In this document: positions 46,458 to 55,500 of the stretch, piece after piece
How positions within the stretch are numbered: the stretch's first letter is position 1
Layout of the letters: each line of letters opens with the position of its first letter
Source of the DNA: Thereva unica
Taxonomy: Eukaryota > Arthropoda > Insecta > Diptera > Therevidae
Length of the DNA: 64,000 nucleotides
NCBI GenBank assembly: GCA_949987705.1
Contig: OX465281.1
Coordinates: 105,051,248-105,115,247, forward strand
Direction: 5' to 3'
Translations under genes and position numbers: made by a program
The notes under the pieces: model-generated
Databases searched by the model: none
Seen by the model: only the letters and a program-made list of their open reading frames with translations
Told to the model about the DNA's origin: nothing

Positions 46458-47275
46458 TAGCCTTATGACACTGGCTTCATCGTAGGCTGAAAATACTGCC
46501 TTGGCTAGGCTGAAAACTGAAAGAAAAAATTCAAATGAGATTTTCCCATATGTAAGAGTGAGAGGAATATACTCAACTTTTCTTGGCTGAATTTTAAGTG
46601 TTATAAAAAGTCTAGAAAACTGTTATAAAAAGCATAGGAAAAGAATGAAATTCATGTTCTTTTTTCTATGCTTTTTATAACAGTTTGCTACATCTCTAGA
46701 CTTTTTATAACAGTGAGTGAGAATCAAAATAAATTGAAGTAGTAAATTGAAATAATTATAAAGTGAGAATAAATAATATCTTATTGAAGGGTAAATTTTT
46801 ATAATTGGGGCTCCGGAGTAAAATCGCTCGTTTTTGTATTGAAAGTAATAAACAAAAAATTTCACTTGAAGAAATGAACAGAGCCCTAAAAAATCCCCAT
46901 GTATGGAAGGATTCAATAGTCGGGAAACCCAACGGTGTGAAACAAGGCCTCAAGTCAAACAAGATTTTTTAATGAAGAAGTAGCAAATTGAAAGGAAGAG
47001 AACAAAGAATTGTAATTTACCTAATGTTGACCATGTTTAATATTAAATACAATAAATTTCAATTAATTTAATTTTAATCATAATAAATTTTAATATTTCA
47101 AATATTTCCAACTGATTTCTTCTCCCCTCACAACTATCTGTTATAATAATCAGGTAATCGCTCTTACTCTCACATGCTATCTCTGTCCCACAGTATAACA
47201 GATTTCGTCATTTTCAGCCTAGCCAAGGCAGCATTTTCATTTTCAGCCTACGATAAAGCCAGTGTCATAAGGCTA
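46458..47275. mobile_element. Harbinger-like MITE, 818 bp, TTA duplication
   Basis: The left end TAGCCTTATGACACTGGCTT and right end AAGCCAGTGTCATAAGGCTA are complementary, with about 60 bp of inverted repeat continuing inward (TGCCTTGGCTAGGCTGAAAA type). TTA flanks both sides (46,455-46,457; 47,276-47,278), and the interrupted satellite unit reads through if one TTA is removed. An inner hairpin (GTTATAAAAAGCATAGGAAA at 46,622 with its complement near 46,665) is present. No transposase. Confidence 0.75.
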
Positions 47276-47690
47276 TTAGTGGATGTCCACGTCATTATAG
47301 GGATGCACTGTCAAAATTTCAGCCTTATAACTCCAGCGGTTTTAAGTTGGCCCTATTTCACCCCCTTAGGGGATGAATTTCGAAAAATCGCTAGGGATGC
47401 ACTGTTAAAAATTTCAGCCCTTTAGCTCTAGCGGTTTAGGTTGTGCTTTGTCTGTCAGTCAGTTACTTTTTATACAATAGAAAAAAAGTAAAGAAAAAAA
47501 ATCCCCTTACAACTTATTGAACCCCATTTCACCCCCTTCAACCCTTATTTCTCGCCTATGTCCGTCTCCAAGGTCTAAGCTATGTCTGTTGCAAATTTCA
47601 TCAAAATCGGTCCAGCGGTTTAGGCGTGAAAGCGTAACATACAGACAGACAGACAGAGTTACTTTCGCATTTGTATAATATTAGTAAGGA

Positions 47691-48114
47691 TTGTTTGCTT
47701 GTTATTATTTTCTAATTGATTATTTATTTTTCCTTTAATTATTTCAAAGTCGTCATGGTCAGGATTTCCTGCTATCCATTTCCATGCGCTTCCTATAAAA
47801 TTGGGTGAGCGTTTACTTTTATCTTTAACCTTGAGTCTATATAAAACTTCCTTAGTTTGGGTTATTTCATTGGAAACGTATGGATATAGGATGTGGGATT
47901 TATTTATGTGCTGATTAACGTTGATCTCTATTTCTTGGACGAGTTTCTGGAATAATGCAATGTTGATGACGTGAATTATTTTGAATGTTCCAGTTTGCAG
48001 CCTTGCGGTTCCTGTATTTATTTTGATTTATTGAGAGTTGGAGTAATCCAATATCTGTGTGTCGGCTAAGCAGCGTGCAAAGAATATCCTAGAAGCGAAA
48101 AACGAAAGAAAAAT
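47691..48114 (-). pseudogene. env: Errantivirus-like env, N-terminal part with cleavage region (piece 1 of 5)
   Basis: On the minus strand this carries the env segment before and across the usual furin-type processing site: GTARLQTGTFKIIHVINI, then a basic KDKSKRS motif followed by the fusion-peptide region NFIGSAWKWIAGNPDHDDF, highly conserved among insect errantiviruses. A CTTCTAG splice-acceptor-like site lies near 48,078-48,084, where env mRNA would be joined. The reading frame contains stops upstream, and the remainder of env is scattered over about 34 kb by five nested insertions. Confidence 0.8.
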
Positions 48115-48537
48115 GTTAGGTTTTTATATGGCTCTTGTGAACTACTCTGCCTGATTCTGTTATTACAAGACTATTTTTGTCTTCTTTTACAATTGCTTTT
48201 TTATATCTTGGCGTGAGCTTTGTGCCATGGCGTTTGTGAATTTTCACGTATATTGAGCTGGGGAATAGGTTTTAGGGATTTGCCTACCTCTGTTGTGTGT
48301 TGTAAGATCTCGAGCCTGAATGTCTTTTAGCCTTTGTATATTGTCCTGCCTAGCTTTTTCATAAGTTTCCGGACTAACACGGACATTCCTTCCAAAGAAT
48401 ACTTCTATGGGCCTTTTTCCCGTTGTTGAATGAATTGAATAATTGTATTCATATACCAAGTCAAGTCACCAAACAAGCGTATCAATGCCTCGGCTTCCTT
48501 AAGAGATGAAAGTTTCTCCTTCATCCAACTGCCTTGG
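48115..48537 (-). pseudogene. pol: Errantivirus-like integrase, C-terminal part
   Basis: The minus strand reads YEYNYSIHSTTGKRPIEVFF, the conserved motif near the end of the errantivirus integrase core, then a basic tail (RHGTKLTPRYKKAIV) to about 48,115. A frameshift lies near 48,455. The upstream boundary is a CR1-like LINE fragment, and the catalytic part continues at 49,019. Confidence 0.8.
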
Positions 48538-49018
48538 CTACAATCTACTAGTCCTACATTCGGCCACACCTTGAATACAACTAAAACCACCTTGGCTTGG
48601 CTAGACAAGGTGCAAAACCGCGCCATCAAACTCATTGGCGATAGCACCCTTTGCATTGATCCTTTAAGCTACCGTAGGAATGCAGCAGCGCTCAGCAAGT
48701 TTTACCGCTATTTTCATAGAGACTGCTCCACTGAAATCAAAAACCTCCTGCCTATACGGCAATTTTTCTCCCGCAACACAAGACTAGTCAACTCGGCTCA
48801 CCCCTTCACCCTTCAGCCCTCTCCTTCACGCACATTACGTTTTAGCAGTTCGTTTATAAATAGAACAACTCGATTGTGGAACTCTCTTCCGCAGTCGGTG
48901 CTCCCTAACCTATCCTATCTCATCTTTCCTTCAGATCAAGCTTACTACTATGCATTGCTCCATGACTTGTAAGACATGACGGACTAGTAGTACATAGGGT
49001 GACTCCTAAGCTTCATCT
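48538..49018 (+). pseudogene. 5'-truncated CR1-like LINE, C-terminal end
   Basis: The plus strand frame 48,571-48,972 reads TLAWLDKVQNRAIKLIGDST, KFYRYFHRDCSTEIKNLLP and FINRTTRLWNSLPQSVLP, ending LLHDL. It is the same C-terminal module as at 37,963-38,584 and probably the same LINE family as the one entering at 63,118. The 3' UTR is about 30-45 bp and ends in an A-rich run near 49,023. It is inserted in the provirus integrase gene, antisense to it. Confidence 0.8.
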
Positions 49019-49984
49019 TGCCACAAAAAAAATACTGATCGGTCAGGTAATTCATTGAACGATCTATGAATGCTATCCGCTTTTCGACATCTCATTATTT
49101 CCGTCAATGTGCAATGGAATCTTTCCACTTGTCCATTAGCAGTGCTGTGATATAGTGGGGTTTTAAAGATTGACCTAATTGGTCTTCTATCATGAAGGTT
49201 ATGGAGCTAGAATTTAGAGATTTTTCGTTATCTATGACAATTGTTTGTGGGACACAAAAGTGAAGAGAATTTGCCTTAAGGACTCTCTCATATCTTCTAC
49301 GGATCGTAATTGAAGCGGTTTTGCTTGAGCGTATTTAGAAAATTTATCTATCGCGGTGAGCACCAAATTTTTCTCGGCTATATAGATGTCTATATGTAAT
49401 ATTTGTCCTGGATATTCAGGGATCGGTGTTTTTCCAATTTCCGGATTAGGTGAATGTCTAAGTCTATCGTATTTGTGCTTCATACATCTGGTGCACTGTT
49501 TTACTACCTGTTCTATTTTCTTCATCATTTTTGGAAAGTAAAATTTCTCAAAAAGTTGTATTTTATTTTCTCGAGCATTCCGGTGGGCTCTTTTGTGTTC
49601 CAAGATAATTTGCTCTTCTTGCTCCTCATCTGATGTTAAGTCAGTGACTTTTGACTGTGTAAATTTAATTTTGTAAATGAAGGGGGTAAAAATCTTGAAT
49701 CATTCCCATTATGGTTTCTGATGTAAATAGTCCATTTATTTATTGATGGATCGAGGTGTTTTTTCAACAAATCTATTAGGTCTTCATTGGTGAAGCTTGT
49801 GCGAGCAATGACGTGTTTATGGTATGTTGGAAAATGTATCTCGAACTTGTAGTCATTTTCGTTCCCTGTTAGAATCCATAATTGATTTTTGAACACGTTG
49901 ATGGGTGCTTCAACTGCTGGGATAAGTTCTTGACCTGAACTGTCGTCACTATGTGCTGAACCTGTCATTGAATTTATTTGCAAT
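49019..49984 (-). pseudogene. pol: Errantivirus-like integrase, zinc domain and catalytic core
   Basis: On the minus strand 49,603-49,232 has the zinc-binding half (HKRAHRNARENK ... CTRCMKHKYDRL) and the first catalytic aspartate in ILHIDIYIAEKNLVLTAIDK. The core then shifts frame and ends with ANGQVERFHCTLTEIMRC (catalytic E). 49,983-49,636 is the tether between RNase H and integrase. At least two frameshifts are present. Confidence 0.8.
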
Positions 49985-51774
49985 GAATGAATTCGTTCGA
50001 CCTGGTTTATAGGAAAGTTCGCAGTTATATTCTTCTAGGATTGCTTTCCATCTTTTCATTTTCGCATTGTTATTTTTATGACTTAATGCATAAGTGAGCG
50101 GTTGGTGGTCAGTGAATATCTTGACTTTAGATGTACCATACAAGTAATTTCTTAAGGATGTTAATGCCCAAATTATCGCGAGCATCTCCTTTTCGTTTGC
50201 GGCATAACTTCCCTCTGTTTTATTGAGCGTTCTGGAAATGAAGATTATTGGTTTGCCATTTTGTTCTAATACTGCACCGATTGCGTATTGAGAGGCATCC
50301 GTCGTTAGATGGAATTCTTGGCTTAGGTTTAGATAGGCTAAGATTACTTCCTCTGATGTTAGTGCGCTTTTGATTTTTGTAAATACTTTGTTAGCATCGT
50401 CATCTAGAGTAATTTTTTATTTTTGGAAGCATTTTTGGGCAGACGCCCTCCTTCCCCTCTTAAAAGGTTTGTTAGGGGTTTCGCAAGTTTTGCATAATCT
50501 TTAACAAAGCGTCTGTAATATCCAGACAAACCTAGGAATGACCTGAGGTCTTTTAGTGTTTGCGGTTGCGGAAAATTTACTATCGCGTCAAGTTTGGCTA
50601 GGTTAGTCTTAATTCCATTGGAAGAGACTATGAAACCTAGGAATTCTACTTCCTGTTTGAAAAATTCGCACTTGTCCAACTGGACTTTCATGTTAGCCGA
50701 ATTGGGCGTTTTGAGGATTTTGTCAATATCTTTAACATGTTGGGTTTCATCATTACTGAATATAATGACATCGTCAATATAGACGAAACAATTTTTCCCG
50801 ATGTATTCTCTCTCTAAGGATGTCGTCCAATGCTCTCTGAAATATGGCTGGAGCATTTTTGAGTCCGAATGGCAGTCTAGTGAACTCGTACTTGCCATTG
50901 TTAATCGAAAAAGCAGTTTTTTCGATATCTGTCTCTTTTAGTGGGATTTGATAAAATCCACTTTTAAGGTCTACTGAGAACCATTTATTTTTGCCTAGTT
51001 GCATCAACACTTCGTTGATTTCCGGGATGGGATACCGATCTTCTATCGTAATGCTATTAAGCTTCTGATAGTCTATATTTCTTTTCACCTGATGCGTCTT
51101 GTTTTTTTGGCACAATCCACACGGGTGAATTGTACAGAGATCTTGACGTTCTTATGATTCCGCCGGTCAATAATTTTCCTATTTCCTTTTCTATCTCACC
51201 TTTTAGGGACATGGGGTATGGATAAAACTTTGTATAGACTGGGTTGTCTGACGTTGTTCGAATCTCACCTACGACATTGGTAGTGTACGTAAGTTTCTCA
51301 TTAAGATCAAGAAATAATTCGTGATGTTTCCTTGCCAGCTCATTGATGTAGTGCTTTTGCTTTCCAGTCATGAGGTAGTCTCTGATATTGATTGAATTAA
51401 CTGCTTGTGCAGTAAGCTGTTAAATAGGGATTTTTGCGGTTTCATTGATAACCATGAAGTTTTGTTTGGTACGGATGACAGGGGATAATTCTTTCAGGCT
51501 GTCATATCCTAATATCGCGTTGAATGATATTAGCGTGGATAAAAGGAAAAACTTAATCTTGGTGTCTCTTAATTTGAAGAGATTAGCAAACGTATGGCGG
51601 GTGATTTTGACTGGACCTTCTACCGAATTTGCGAAAAACCATTGTTTATTGGGGATTGGATTTTTTTTACATATCTTGGTGGATTATAATTTTTATTAGA
51701 GCCGGCGTCTATCAATATTTTCATTATCTCTCCGCTAACTGTCTTTCATTTGAAGTATGGAAGCGAAGAGTTCC
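49949..51774 (-). pseudogene. pol: Errantivirus-like protease, reverse transcriptase, RNase H
   Basis: Minus strand, in order: a protease active-site-like MKILIDAGSNKNY (DAGS rather than the usual DTGS), RT start with IRTTSDNPVYTKFYPYP and SPVWIVPKKQDASGEKKYR, DLKSGFYQIPL (first catalytic D), LPFGLKNAPAIFQRAL, YIDDVIIFS (catalytic YIDD), FLGLSGYYRRFVKDYAKLAK, and RNase H with TDHQPLTYALSHKNNNAKM and RWKAILEEYNCELSYKPG. Several frameshifts (near 51,060, 50,800, 50,400 and 49,950) break it. The PVYTKFYPYP and RSLYNSPVWIVPKK phrases are errantivirus-like. Confidence 0.88.
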
Positions 51775-52345
51775 TCATCCTAAAAAATGAATGTCGGCTG
51801 CTATATTATCTGATTCATTTTTGAGAATGTCATTGGTATATTGGTTGCTGTATTCAATCAGGTTTTCGTCGTAAGTATTCTCAATTTCAGAGTCTTGTTG
51901 CGCTTGCTGGTATTCTGCAAAATATTCGCGTTCTTCTTGAATTGGTTGAAATTCAGGAACATCTGTTGTCAGATGATAGTTCCTTTGCATTTTCTGAGGC
52001 TGAGATGGTCTAAAATTGGAATTATCAAATAGTTCTCTCTTGCCTGCATACTTAAATGGTGCTGCCCTATTCGCATAGTTGACCATGTTCGTGCGTATGC
52101 CACGATCAACATCCATTGGTTTACCTTTGGGCAATGGTTTTGGGGCGTTATGTCTCTGAGGAACGAATGGATATTGTTGGCCTTGATATTGAGATATGTT
52201 TGGGGTAAAGAATTGCCGGTTTGGGAATGGTCGATGACCAAACTTCGGAATATACGCTAGTTCTGGGCAAGTTAGTTCTTATCGACGAGGACTTTGGTGG
52301 TTTCTAAAGGGTGGCGTTGGTGGAGGATTATTTAGTTGTTTCCTA
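51775..52345 (-). pseudogene. gag: Errantivirus-like gag, C-terminal part
   Basis: The minus strand encodes a Gln/Pro/Asn-rich tail: PKGKPMDVDRGIRTNMVNY, then FQPIQEEREYFAEYQQAQ and a terminal ADIHFLG, the conserved gag end of gypsy-like errantiviruses. The upstream boundary at about 52,345 abuts a tRNA-derived sequence, and the remaining gag plus 5' LTR are not seen in the window. Confidence 0.75.
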
Positions 52346-52357
52346 TGGGTAACATGG

Positions 52358-52429
52358 GGGCCTCGGTAGTCTAGGGGTAAGGCGCCTGACTATCCCAGAG
52401 GTCCCGGGTTCAAATCCCGGCCAGGCCCA
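52358..52429 (+). repeat. tRNA-derived SINE head (pol III boxes A and B)
   Basis: A 72-nt tRNA-like sequence: acceptor GGGCCTC pairs with CAGGCCC at six of seven positions, box A TAGTCTAGGGG, a perfect T-stem CCCGG ... CCCGG around GTTCAAAT with box B GGTTCAAATCC. The anticodon stem is poor (two mismatches) and the base before the anticodon is C, not T. It is most likely a SINE head or tRNA pseudogene with a usable internal promoter, not a working tRNA gene. Confidence 0.6.
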
Positions 52430-52660
52430 TGGTCCTTCGCCTTTTCTACTTTCCCACCTACATAGCTTTCCTTCTTTCTTCTTCCCTCTTTACATTCCAG
52501 ATTTCTTCTGTCAGAGCCTTCCTTAGCCCTTCCCCGCTCCACCAAGCGCATGCCATCGGTTGGTTGATGAGATTAAACTTGTTTCAGGAGGCATAACACT
52601 CCAGCGAGTTGTTCTCGATGCCCCGATGTCAGAGTCGCGAAATGGTTGCGAGTAAGTGGA
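52430..52660 (+). repeat. Body of the tRNA-headed repeat, shared with a CR1-like LINE 5' region
   Basis: It contains AGGAGGCATAACACTCCAGC (52,586-52,605) followed by CCCCGATG, the same words in the same order as just before and at the start codon of the CR1-like LINE ORF at 63,489-63,533. The pyrimidine-rich first half (CTTTTCTACTTTCCC) also resembles 63,405-63,420. Confidence 0.6.
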
Positions 52661-52689
52661 ATAAAGGGGGGGGGGGCAAAATCGATCCG

Positions 52690-53216
52690 TCACCTCCACG
52701 TGGTGCCCCCTGGATAACCAACTAACGACGGTAGTAGGGAGCAGACCCTTAAAAGCCTACCAAGCCAAGATGTCAATGTCATCGTGTCGAGGGTTGCGTG
52801 GCAGTGGGTAGTGCTGCACTGTCTCTAACGATCTTCTCTGGGCACCGGGCGCACCCAGTTGTATATAGCCTTATCCTAATATGAAGGCTCTGTTAGGATG
52901 GACCTTCCTTTTCCTGCCGTACTCGTGGGACTCTTATGGACCAAAAGTTTCAGAAAAAACAGACGAAGAAAGAGGTTGTAAGTCTGATGCAATAAGTATC
53001 AGCTCAGAGCTGGAGAGGGAAATCCTTGGAGGTACCTCGTCTAGCACAGAAGCTTCGGCTTCTCAATCAACAACACTGGCCCAGGCAGCTGGTGACAATG
53101 TTGTTGAAGAAATAACTGCTAAGGTTGTCGGTATGACCGTGCAGCCTAGCAAGAAAAAATCCGGTGCTACCAAGAGAAAGAGGGCCAAGGCAAGGAAGTC
53201 TCATTGGCGTAACTAG
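52690..53216 (+). pseudogene. 5' fragment of a non-LTR element with ORF1-like sequence
   Basis: It starts CACCTCCACGTGGTGCCCCC, very close to a module in the 5' UTR of the RTE-like LINE (55,748-55,769). After a GC-richer leader, a frame to 53,216 (from about 52,920) encodes an acidic/Ser-rich then strongly basic protein (SISSELEREILGG; PSKKKSGATKRKRAKARK), reminiscent of the N-terminus of a LINE ORF1 with a nuclear signal. It ends abruptly at a G/C-rich repeat (GGGGGGGCGGGCAGGGTGGG). Confidence 0.45.
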
Positions 53217-53666
53217 GGGGGGCGGGCAGGGTGGGCCCGCCCCCCCCCCAGAATGGCCGTGGCCCCCCCAGGAAAAAGCCAATTGACCGCCTGGATGTCC
53301 AAAACTCGCCGCGCGCTCTATGGAAAACATGAAAAACTACTGCTCATGGTCGGAGATTTGATGAAGAAATTGTATCGAATTGTCAAGAAAAATACTATGA
53401 TATGATGATATACGCTATATCGCACAACTATTATGAATTTTTAAATTCCTTATAAATTTATTGTAATCACAATGGTGGTAGATGATAAAATAAGCAACCT
53501 CTTAACTAACTGTGAAGTGAAGCCAGTTGACCTCGATTTTTTAATGTTTTTATTGCTTTTCCCAGGAAATTTGTTAGCTGGTCCCTAGTCCTTTTTACGA
53601 TTTGACTGTTTTTGTATTTCCGATGAAATTTGTCCCTCTGAGGCCTTTCAGAGTTGTATTATTAAC
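53217..53666. other. G/C-rich repeat edge followed by an AT-rich interval
   Basis: The GCGTAACTAGGGGGG-type start and a C-rich stretch (about 53,211-53,275) form a weak inverted pair (GGGCAGGGTGGGCCCGCCCC). The remaining ~350 bp shows no gene or terminal repeat that I recognise. Confidence 0.35.
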
Positions 53667-55135
53667 TTCCCAGTATAGGAAGTTATTGTAATCGGTCCAA
53701 AAATCGAAATCGAAAATTTCAACGTATTTTCATGTTTCAAGGTCCCAGGAGCATTTTAAGCAAAAAATTGGGAGAAGTATGTATGTGTGTGTGTGTATGT
53801 GCGTACGGATGTGGTCATATTTTCCTGCACGATACCGCGCGAACCAAAAAAGATATCGACTTCGTTGAGGTGTCGTTCGAAGCGTATTAACCGAAATATG
53901 ATCTGAAAAGATTTTCATAAAATTCGGTCGAGCCGTTTTGTGGTTTAAATGACATAAGCGATTTTTGTACCTGCACGATATCGCCCGAACCGCGAAAGAT
54001 ATTGACTTACTTGAGGCGCCGTTCGAAGCGTATTAGCGACAATATAATCTGAAAAGATTTTTATAATATTTGGTAGAGGGGTTTTTTGGTTTAAATGACA
54101 TAAGTGATTTATGTACCTGCACGATAGTGCGCGAACTATAAAAGATATCGACTTAGTTGAGTCGATCGAAGAGTATTAACCAAAATATGATCTGAAAAGA
54201 TTTTCATAAAATTCGGTCGAACCGTTTTTGTTTTTGTTTAAACGACGTTTATAATTTTTGTACTTGCACGATACCGCACGAACTAAAAACTATATCGACT
54301 TCATTGAGGTGCCGAAAAAATAATATTAACGAAGAAATGCTCTGAAAAAATTTTCATAATATTCGGTCGGGCCTTTTTTGTTTAAATAGAAAAACTTCGG
54401 CTAATTGTCAGAAAGACAAGTTTTGCTAATACATATCTAATAAACTCGATGGAATGAGACCCGTTCTAAACGAAGTGATCTTTTTGGGGTTCTGCACAGA
54501 GATAGCCTTCGAACAAAACATCACTTGTCAAAATCCGACAACCTTTCAAAATCGTGCAAAAATTTCGTTACCCTTTACAAACAGCGCGAATTTTCAGACC
54601 TTGGATTAGCACTTTTTGACGGGGAATTGTTTTCTACGCGTGACACAGTTTCAGGAAATTGCGGTTCATCCCGGGATTTCCATTAGTTACCGTAAAATTT
54701 GTTCTTTTTGGTCAAGTCTAAAAAGTACTTAACAGTTACAGTTTTGCTAATATCTCCGGAAAGCTTTGGAATTTCCAAATGAAGTCATTCGCTTCTCAGC
54801 TCGTCAACGGCGCTTCAGCACGCTCAATACGAATTTGAACACCCGCTTTAGTGCAGCGAACGAAATACGGAGGAAATGTTTGTTTGCTAACGTTCAGGAA
54901 AAACAAATTCTCTAGAAAAGCTTGTGGATTTACTACTATTATAGTTATTTGAACTAGCTTCTCTCGGGATTGCTTTGTCATCAGTTCTGATACTAGCCAA
55001 TTTTCCACTAGTGCTAAACGTATAACTATTTTGTAAGAAGTCAGTTTATTCCATCTTCGTTCATCATACTGGGAAGTTAATCGTGTGGACCGAAGGGGTC
55101 AAACCCACATCCCAACTAGTTTTTCTCGCTAAGTG
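53667..55135 (+). mobile_element. AACTTCCCAGTAT repeat family, copy A
   Basis: It starts TTAACTTCCCAGTATAGGAA and ends with ATACTGGGAAGTTAATCGTG and then a conserved 40-bp tail (ACCCACATCCCAACTAGTTT). It has a (TG)n microsatellite (about 53,778-53,800) and four ~147-bp tandem units marked by CCTGCACGATACCGCGCGAA (near 53,823, 53,971, 54,116 and 54,265). Copy B is at 60,288-61,460, and a piece of the 3' tail is in the foldback loop at 22,701. No coding sequence. A TC start and a CTAG end would fit a Helitron-like element, which is unproven. Confidence 0.65.
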
Positions 55136-55500
55136 ACCCAATTTTTTACGAAAAATATATTAAAATGTTGGAGTTTCTTTCACTAACACATTCAATTGCT
55201 CAATAGAATTTAAATCGCCTTATTTATTTCATGGCACTTTTTTCTGGCTCCACTAATGTATGTATATATAATTTAACTATCCAATCATTAGCTTAGCTAG
55301 CGTTCGAAATTTTGTTTTTGTCAGTTCGTGTTCAAGTTTTCACCACCTCAGTCCTTTATAGTTTATAATATCCTGGTAGTGTCATTGCTACAGCAAATAC
55401 CCTCCCTGGCTTCAAATTTACAGGTTAGTATACTATATTTGTTAAAAAAATAGTGGGATGTTGTGCCTAGAGACTAGCCACTAATTACGCTTTTTCATGG
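55136..55500. other. AT-rich interval without a recognised feature
   Basis: No frame, terminal repeat or RNA feature can be supported between the repeat at the left and the LINE 5' region at the right. Confidence 0.35.

Larger units (their letters stand above)
45382..47690 (-). mobile_element. Helitron-like non-autonomous element with tandem repeats
   Basis: On the minus strand the element begins TCCTTACTAATATTATACAA and ends GGTTTTATGCTAG. It is inserted between A and T without target duplication. TC at the 5' end, CTAG at the 3' end and A/T insertion are the Helitron signature. A short potential hairpin (GCGT...ACGC) lies just before the CTAG. The 5' part has (CTGT)n and the ACTAATATTATA...ATGCGAAAGT phrase common in arthropod repeats. 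The body is a tandem array of ~118-bp units (45,560-46,455 and 47,276-47,430) homologous to that at 22,755-23,600. No Rep/helicase gene. It splits env. Confidence 0.65.

Noticed and set aside
52358..52429. Functional tRNA gene
   Set aside because: The anticodon stem has two mismatches, the base before the anticodon is C, and the acceptor has a mismatch. A SINE head or pseudogene fits better.
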